Assembly: GCA_023438245.1 (NCBI GenBank)
Contig: JAEXRD010000035.1
Span: 1-9,130, forward strand
DNA from: Pseudomonadota bacterium
Lineage (GTDB): Bacteria; Desulfobacterota; Desulfovibrionia; Desulfovibrionales; Desulfovibrionaceae
Length of the DNA: 9,130 nt
Reading direction: 5' to 3'
Below are positions 4,876-9,130 of this stretch, piece after piece (within the stretch, counting starts at the first letter, position 1; each line of letters starts with the position of its first letter). Below the pieces are notes generated by a model. It saw only the letters and a list, made by a program, of their open reading frames with translations, was not told the origin of the DNA and ran no database searches. A program made the translations under genes and the position numbers.

Positions 4876-6705
4876 ATGCGCAGACTGAGACACATCCTGG
4901 CCCTGGCGGTCCTTTCCCTTGCGCTGCTGGCCTGCGCCCGGCCCGCGCCGGAGCATACACCGGAACCGGCTAAGCCCTTCCGGCTGGCCCTCCTGCACGT
5001 CAACGACACCCACTCCGCCCTGGAGCCCGCCGAGGCCCAGGTGACGCTCGCTGGTCGCAAGGTTGCGGCCAGGCTGGGCGGGTTCGCGCGGCTCAAGACT
5101 GCCCTGGACGAGGCCCGCGCCCGGGCCGGGGCCGAGGGCGTCCCCACGCTGACCCTGCACGCCGGGGACGCGGTGCAGGGCACGCTCTTCTTCAACGTGT
5201 TCCAGGGCAGCGCGGACTTCGAGTTCCTGAACCTCCTGGGCATCGACGCCATGACCCTGGGCAACCACGAGTTCGACAAGGGGCCGGGGCTGACCGGCAA
5301 GCTCGTGGGCATGGCCCGTTTCCCCGTTGTCTCCGCCAACATCGACGCCAGCGGCGAACCGGCCCTGGCGGGCAAGTTGAGGCCCTACGTCATCCGCGAA
5401 GTCGCCGGGCGCGATGGGGCAATCCGGAAAGTCGGCATCGTCGGCGTCACCACGCCGGGCACCCCGAACCTGGTGGCCTCCGTGGGCGGCGTGAAATTCC
5501 ACAAGTCCGCCCCCGCCGTGGCCAAGGCCGTGGAAGAGCTGGCGGACCAGGGCGTGGACATCGTCCTCGTGCTCTCGCACCTGGGCTACGAGGCGGACCT
5601 GGCCCTGGCCCGCGCCGTGCCGGGGCTGGACGTCATCGTGGGCGGCCATTCCCACACCCTGCTGGGCGATGCGGCCCGGTTCCGGCCCCTGGGCCTCACT
5701 CCCGCCGGGCCGTACCCCACGGTGGTGCCTGGGCCGAACGGGGGAACGGCGCTGATTGTGCAGGCCTGGCGCTGGGGCATGGCCCTGGGCGAACTCAGCG
5801 TGGACTTCGACGCGCTGGGCCGCGTAACGGGCTGGAAGGGCCAGCCGACGCTCCTGGCCGGGGCGGGCTTCAAGGCCGAGGGCGCGGACATTTCTCCGGC
5901 GGGCTCGGAGTACCCGGCGCTGCTGGCCGCGCTCACCGCCAGCGGCGCGGCGCGCGAGGTGCGCGAGGACCCGGACATCGCCGCCAAATTGCGGCCCTAC
6001 GCCGAAAAGCTGGACACCTTCCGCCACGCGCCCATCGGGGCCACGGCCGCCGAGAGCCTGGTGCGCGGCACCGCCAGCGACCCCGGCCCCATCGTCGCCG
6101 ACGCCTACCGGGCCGCCGTGCCCGGCGCGCGCGCGGCCCTGCTCATGCCCGGCAACGTGCGCGCCGACCTGTTCCAGGGCGCGCTCACCCTGGGCCAGAT
6201 CATGGGCGTGCTGCCCTTCGGCAACACGCTGGTGGCGCTGGACCTCACGGGCGCGGAGCTCAAGAGCGCCCTGGAGGACGCGGCCGAGTTCAAGCTCCGG
6301 GTGCGCCCGTCCGATGTTGCGGACCTGCGCCGGGCCACGGTGCTGCACGCCTCGGGCCTCTCCTGCGCCATCCGCGCCGACGCGCCCAGGGGCCAGCGCA
6401 TCCGCGACCTGCGCATCCAGAATCCGGACGGCTCCTTCACCCCCGTGGACCCCTCCGCCACTTACCGCGTCGTGACCAACAGCTTCCTGGCGGGCGGCGG
6501 CGACGGGGCCGCCACGCTCAAGAACGCCCCCCGGCGCGAGGATACCGGCATCCTCGAAACCGACGCCCTCACCGACCACCTGCGCGGCCTGGGCATCGTC
6601 CGCCCCGTGCGCCCAGAGAGTCGGGTCCGCGTGGTCATCGAGGCCGGCGGCGGCAAGATTTCTTGGATCGTTCCCGCACACGCGCACCTGCGCCGCGCGG
6701 CGTAA
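4876..6705 (+). CDS. UshA-like 5'-nucleotidase/metallophosphatase lipoprotein (609 aa)
   Basis: This is a two-domain 5'-nucleotidase family enzyme that would hydrolyse extracytoplasmic nucleotides or related phosphoesters to salvage nucleoside and phosphate. A basic, hydrophobic signal peptide ends in the lipobox LLAC, with Cys20 the lipidation site, so it should be membrane-anchored and face the periplasm. Calcineurin-like metal motifs follow in order: HVNDTH (41-46), GDAVQG (97-102), GNHEFD (129-134), SHLGYEAD (234-241) and GGHSHT (256-261), all intact. The 5'-nucleotidase C-terminal domain spans about 380-560, with PFGNTLVALDLTGAEL (446-461) and YRVVTNSFLAGGGDG (about 528-542). The tyrosine often found after GGDG is alanine here, so substrate preference may differ from UshA. 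ATG 4876 has GAGGGAGGG just upstream. It sits 33 bases after the DUF4337 gene and 19 before the acyl-CoA synthetase gene, suggesting co-transcription. A cyclic-dinucleotide or UDP-sugar substrate is also possible. Confidence 0.92.
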   Translation: MRRLRHILALAVLSLALLACARPAPEHTPEPAKPFRLALLHVNDTHSALEPAEAQVTLAGRKVAARLGGFARLKTALDEARARAGAEGVPTLTLHAGDAVQGTLFFNVFQGSADFEFLNLLGIDAMTLGNHEFDKGPGLTGKLVGMARFPVVSANIDASGEPALAGKLRPYVIREVAGRDGAIRKVGIVGVTTPGTPNLVASVGGVKFHKSAPAVAKAVEELADQGVDIVLVLSHLGYEADLALARAVPGLDVIVGGHSHTLLGDAARFRPLGLTPAGPYPTVVPGPNGGTALIVQAWRWGMALGELSVDFDALGRVTGWKGQPTLLAGAGFKAEGADISPAGSEYPALLAALTASGAAREVREDPDIAAKLRPYAEKLDTFRHAPIGATAAESLVRGTASDPGPIVADAYRAAVPGARAALLMPGNVRADLFQGALTLGQIMGVLPFGNTLVALDLTGAELKSALEDAAEFKLRVRPSDVADLRRATVLHASGLSCAIRADAPRGQRIRDLRIQNPDGSFTPVDPSATYRVVTNSFLAGGGDGAATLKNAPRREDTGILETDALTDHLRGLGIVRPVRPESRVRVVIEAGGGKISWIVPAHAHLRRAA

Positions 6706-6724
6706 GCCCCCCTACGGAGACCCC

Positions 6725-9130
6725 ATGCAGCAGCTCACCCGCATCGACTACGCCCGCATCGACGCCTGCCTCTCCGCCGCGGTGGCCGAGGGCCGCACCC
6801 GGCTCTTCGAGTTCGAGGCCTACGAGGTGCTGCGCGCCTCCGGGGCCGAGAGCGTGCCCGGCTACCGCTTCCTGGACCGCGCCACCCGGCCCTCCGACGA
6901 GGAGCTGACAAGCCTGCCCGGCGACCGCGTGGTGCTCAAGATCGTCTCGCCCCAGGTCATCCACAAGTCCGACGTGGGCGGCGTGCGCGTGGTGGACAAG
7001 GATCCGGCGCGCATCCGCTCGGCCTGGCGGCGCATGATGGACGAGGTGCCCGAGCGCCTGGCCGCGCAGATCGAGGGGGACCCGGAAGCATCGCCCGAGC
7101 CCTACCGAGGCCTGTCGGGTGAGGCACTGCGCCAGGCCATCGCCGCGGACGTGCGCGGCGCGCTCATGTGCCAGTTCATGCCCCCGGACTCCGAGGCCTT
7201 CGGCAACGAGCTGCTCGTGAGCCTGCGCCACACCCGCGAGTTCGGCATGGTCGTCACCGCGGGCCTGGGCGGCACGGACACCGAACTTTACGCCCAGCGC
7301 TTCCGCAAGGGCCAAGCCGTGGTCAGCGCGGCCTGCGCCGTCACCGACGGCCCGCGCTTCTTCGAGCTCTTCCGCCAGACCATCGCCTACAAGAAGCTGG
7401 CGGGCCTGACGCGCGGCCAGAAGCGCATCGTCTCCGACGCGCAGCTGCTGGAATGCTTCGCCGTGTTCATCGAACTGGGCCAGCGCTACAGCCCGGACAA
7501 CCCGGACGCGCCTTTCGTGCTCGACGAGCTGGAGGTGAACCCCTTCGCCTTCACCGACTACCAGATGGCCCCGCTGGACGGCGTGTGCCGCTTCTCCCGC
7601 CGCGCCGACCATGCTCCCGCCCGCCCCCCGCGCCCGCTGGCCAACATCGCCCGCCTGCTGCGGCCCGAGACCATCGGCATCGTCGGCGTGTCGGAAAAAC
7701 GCGCCAACTTCGGCCGCGTCATCCTCGACAACATCCTGGGCGCGGGCTTCGACCCCGCCAACGTGCGCATCCTGCGCGAGGGCGTGGACCAGATCGCCGG
7801 GGTGCGCTGCGCGCCCAGCCTGGAAGCCATGGGCCGCGTGGACCTCTTCGTGCTGGCCGTGGGCGCGGACCAGGTGCCCGGCTTCGTGGAGCAGCTGGTC
7901 GCGGGTGCGGCCAAGGGCCACGGGACCGCCGCCGTGCTGCTGGTGCCCGGCGGCCTGGGCGAAAAGCAGGGCAGCGAGGAGCGCGCCCAGGAGGTGCTTC
8001 GGCTCATCCACCAGAACCGCAGCCCCGAAACCCCGGTGTTCCTGGGCGGCAACTGCCTGGGCGTGCGCTCGCGCCCCGGCGGCTACGACACCATCTTCAT
8101 CCCGCGCGAGCGCCTGCCCGTCACCGGCCCGGGCCGCCGCACCGCCTTCATCAGCCAGAGCGGCGCGTTCCTGGTCACCCGCGCCAGCAAGCTGCCCGTG
8201 CTCGATCCCTCCTACCTGGTCAGCGTGGGCAACCAGATGGACCTCACCGTGGCCGACTTCGCCGAGCACTTCGCCGACGACCCCACCCTGGACGTGCTGG
8301 CCTTCTACGTGGAGGGCTTCCAGGACGGCGACGGGCTGGAATTCTGCCGCGCCGTGCGCCGCGCCGTGCTGGCGGGCAAGGACGTCATTTTCTACAAGGC
8401 CGGGCGCACCCCCGAGGGCAAGGACGCCACCGCCGGGCACACCGCCTCCGTGGCCGGAGACGCCATGGTCTGCGAGTCCTGCGTGCGCCAGGCCGGGGCC
8501 ATGGTGGCCGATACCTTCACCCAGTTCGAGGATCTCTTCCTCACCGCCAGCATGCTGCACCACAAGACCATCGCCGGAAACCGCCTGGCCGCCATGAGTG
8601 GCGCGGGCTTCGAGGCCGTGGGCATGGCCGACAGCATCCAGGGCGACGACTTCCATATGACGCTGGCCAAGCTCTCCCCCGTCACCCGCGAGGCCGTCGC
8701 CGCCGCCCTGGCCGCCGCCCGCCTGGACGGCCTGGTGGACGTGAAAAACCCCATGGACATCAACCCGGCCTCCGACGACGCCATGCACGCGCGCATCATG
8801 GAACTCCTGGCCGCCGATCCCGGCGTGGACGCCGTGGTCGCCAGCATCGACCCGCTCTCGCCCGCCATGCGCGCCCTGCCGCCGGGCGCCTCCTCCGAAA
8901 AGACCCTGGACGACCCCGCAAGCATCGCGCACATCCTGCCGCCCATCTTCCGGGCCACCACCAAGCCGCTGGTCATCTCCGCCGACGGCGGCGCGCTGTT
9001 CGACCCGCTGGCCCAGCAGCTCATCGACGCGGGCATCCCCGTGTTCCGCAGCGCCGACCGCGCCACTCGCAGCCTGGCCAAATACGTGGAAGGCAGGCTC
9101 TACGCCGCCCAGCTCCGCGCCGGGGAGTAG
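6725..9130 (+). CDS. NDP-forming acyl-CoA synthetase, ATP-grasp module first (801 aa)
   Basis: The protein belongs to the ADP-forming acetyl/acyl-CoA synthetase superfamily, which interconverts acyl-CoA, ADP and phosphate with acid, CoA and ATP through a phosphohistidine. Residues about 25-290 are the ATP-grasp (beta-type) module: LKIVSPQVIHKSDVGGVRV (71-89), VVTAGLGGTDTELY (176-189) and LDELEVNPF (266-274). Residues about 305-450 are the CoA-binding Rossmann module (RPETIGIVGVSEKRANFG, 313-330). About 470-615 is the succinyl-CoA-ligase-like domain, with ISQSGAF (476-482) and GHTASVAGD (571-579). His572 is the expected catalytic phosphohistidine, and His80 (IHKSD) matches the second histidine of archaeal beta subunits as I recall them. 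The common fusion order is CoA-binding first; here it is reversed. ATG 6725 has GGAGA five bases upstream. The acid substrate is unknown. It could be an energy-conserving enzyme, or a regulatory homologue that lost activity, though both histidines are kept. Confidence 0.88.
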   Translation: MQQLTRIDYARIDACLSAAVAEGRTRLFEFEAYEVLRASGAESVPGYRFLDRATRPSDEELTSLPGDRVVLKIVSPQVIHKSDVGGVRVVDKDPARIRSAWRRMMDEVPERLAAQIEGDPEASPEPYRGLSGEALRQAIAADVRGALMCQFMPPDSEAFGNELLVSLRHTREFGMVVTAGLGGTDTELYAQRFRKGQAVVSAACAVTDGPRFFELFRQTIAYKKLAGLTRGQKRIVSDAQLLECFAVFIELGQRYSPDNPDAPFVLDELEVNPFAFTDYQMAPLDGVCRFSRRADHAPARPPRPLANIARLLRPETIGIVGVSEKRANFGRVILDNILGAGFDPANVRILREGVDQIAGVRCAPSLEAMGRVDLFVLAVGADQVPGFVEQLVAGAAKGHGTAAVLLVPGGLGEKQGSEERAQEVLRLIHQNRSPETPVFLGGNCLGVRSRPGGYDTIFIPRERLPVTGPGRRTAFISQSGAFLVTRASKLPVLDPSYLVSVGNQMDLTVADFAEHFADDPTLDVLAFYVEGFQDGDGLEFCRAVRRAVLAGKDVIFYKAGRTPEGKDATAGHTASVAGDAMVCESCVRQAGAMVADTFTQFEDLFLTASMLHHKTIAGNRLAAMSGAGFEAVGMADSIQGDDFHMTLAKLSPVTREAVAAALAAARLDGLVDVKNPMDINPASDDAMHARIMELLAADPGVDAVVASIDPLSPAMRALPPGASSEKTLDDPASIAHILPPIFRATTKPLVISADGGALFDPLAQQLIDAGIPVFRSADRATRSLAKYVEGRLYAAQLRAGE

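Noticed and set aside
3046..6687. 1213-codon open frame on the minus strand across four genes
   Set aside because: It is a GC-driven shadow. It is rich in G, A, R, H and low-complexity runs, shows no family motif, and lies antisense to genes whose motifs are intact in their own frames.
6635..8932. 765-codon open frame opposite the acyl-CoA synthetase gene
   Set aside because: Same G/H/A/V-rich composition as other antisense frames, with no ribosome site or domain; the plus-strand frame has clear catalytic motifs.
1..9130. CRISPR arrays, insertion sequences, prophage or tRNA-linked integration
   Set aside because: No spaced direct repeats, transposase or integrase motifs were seen, and I noticed no duplicate of the tRNA 3' end elsewhere in the window.

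Overview
The window is about 70% G+C and gene-dense, with the codon bias and antisense 'shadow' frames usual in high-GC Proteobacteria. The flagellin carries an AEDYYY-type insert resembling those I know from Desulfovibrio flagellins. Together with the gene mix this suggests a member of the Desulfovibrionaceae or a relative. That assignment is inference, since no taxonomic marker beyond a tRNA is present.

Left part (1-2559), a flagellar-flavoured region. A CgeB-like glycosyltransferase runs off the left edge on the minus strand (1-881). A 328-base intergenic stretch follows, holding an AT-rich dyad and a sigma28-like motif. Next come a 64-residue FlgM-like (anti-sigma28) gene (1210-1404), a GC-rich hairpin, tRNA-Phe(GAA) with encoded CCA (1479-1554), and a strong intrinsic terminator (1563-1599). 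A 302-residue flagellin is on the minus strand (1651-2559), preceded by a well-spaced sigma28-type promoter. A flagellin under a sigma28 promoter and an anti-sigma28 candidate nearby make a coherent regulatory story. The glycosyltransferase might modify flagellin, but nothing in the sequence proves it.

Middle (2697-4040): an EVE-domain protein (+) and an endonuclease IV-like TIM-barrel protein (-) converge with no gap, their stop codons abutting as TAGCTA. Both families are linked to nucleic-acid recognition or repair, but the two genes are not co-transcribed.

Right part (4258-9130): three plus-strand genes with 33- and 19-base gaps look like an operon. They are a DUF4337-type membrane protein with a Lys/Asp/Glu repeat tail, a UshA-like 5'-nucleotidase/metallophosphatase lipoprotein, and an NDP-forming acyl-CoA synthetase whose ATP-grasp module precedes its CoA-binding module. 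The last gene ends exactly at the window edge.

I see no CRISPR array, insertion sequence, prophage or convincing new defence system. The noteworthy points are the tiny FlgM candidate and its promoter logic, the terminator/promoter overlap before tRNA-Phe, the reordered ligase, and the metal-site change in the endonuclease IV-like protein.
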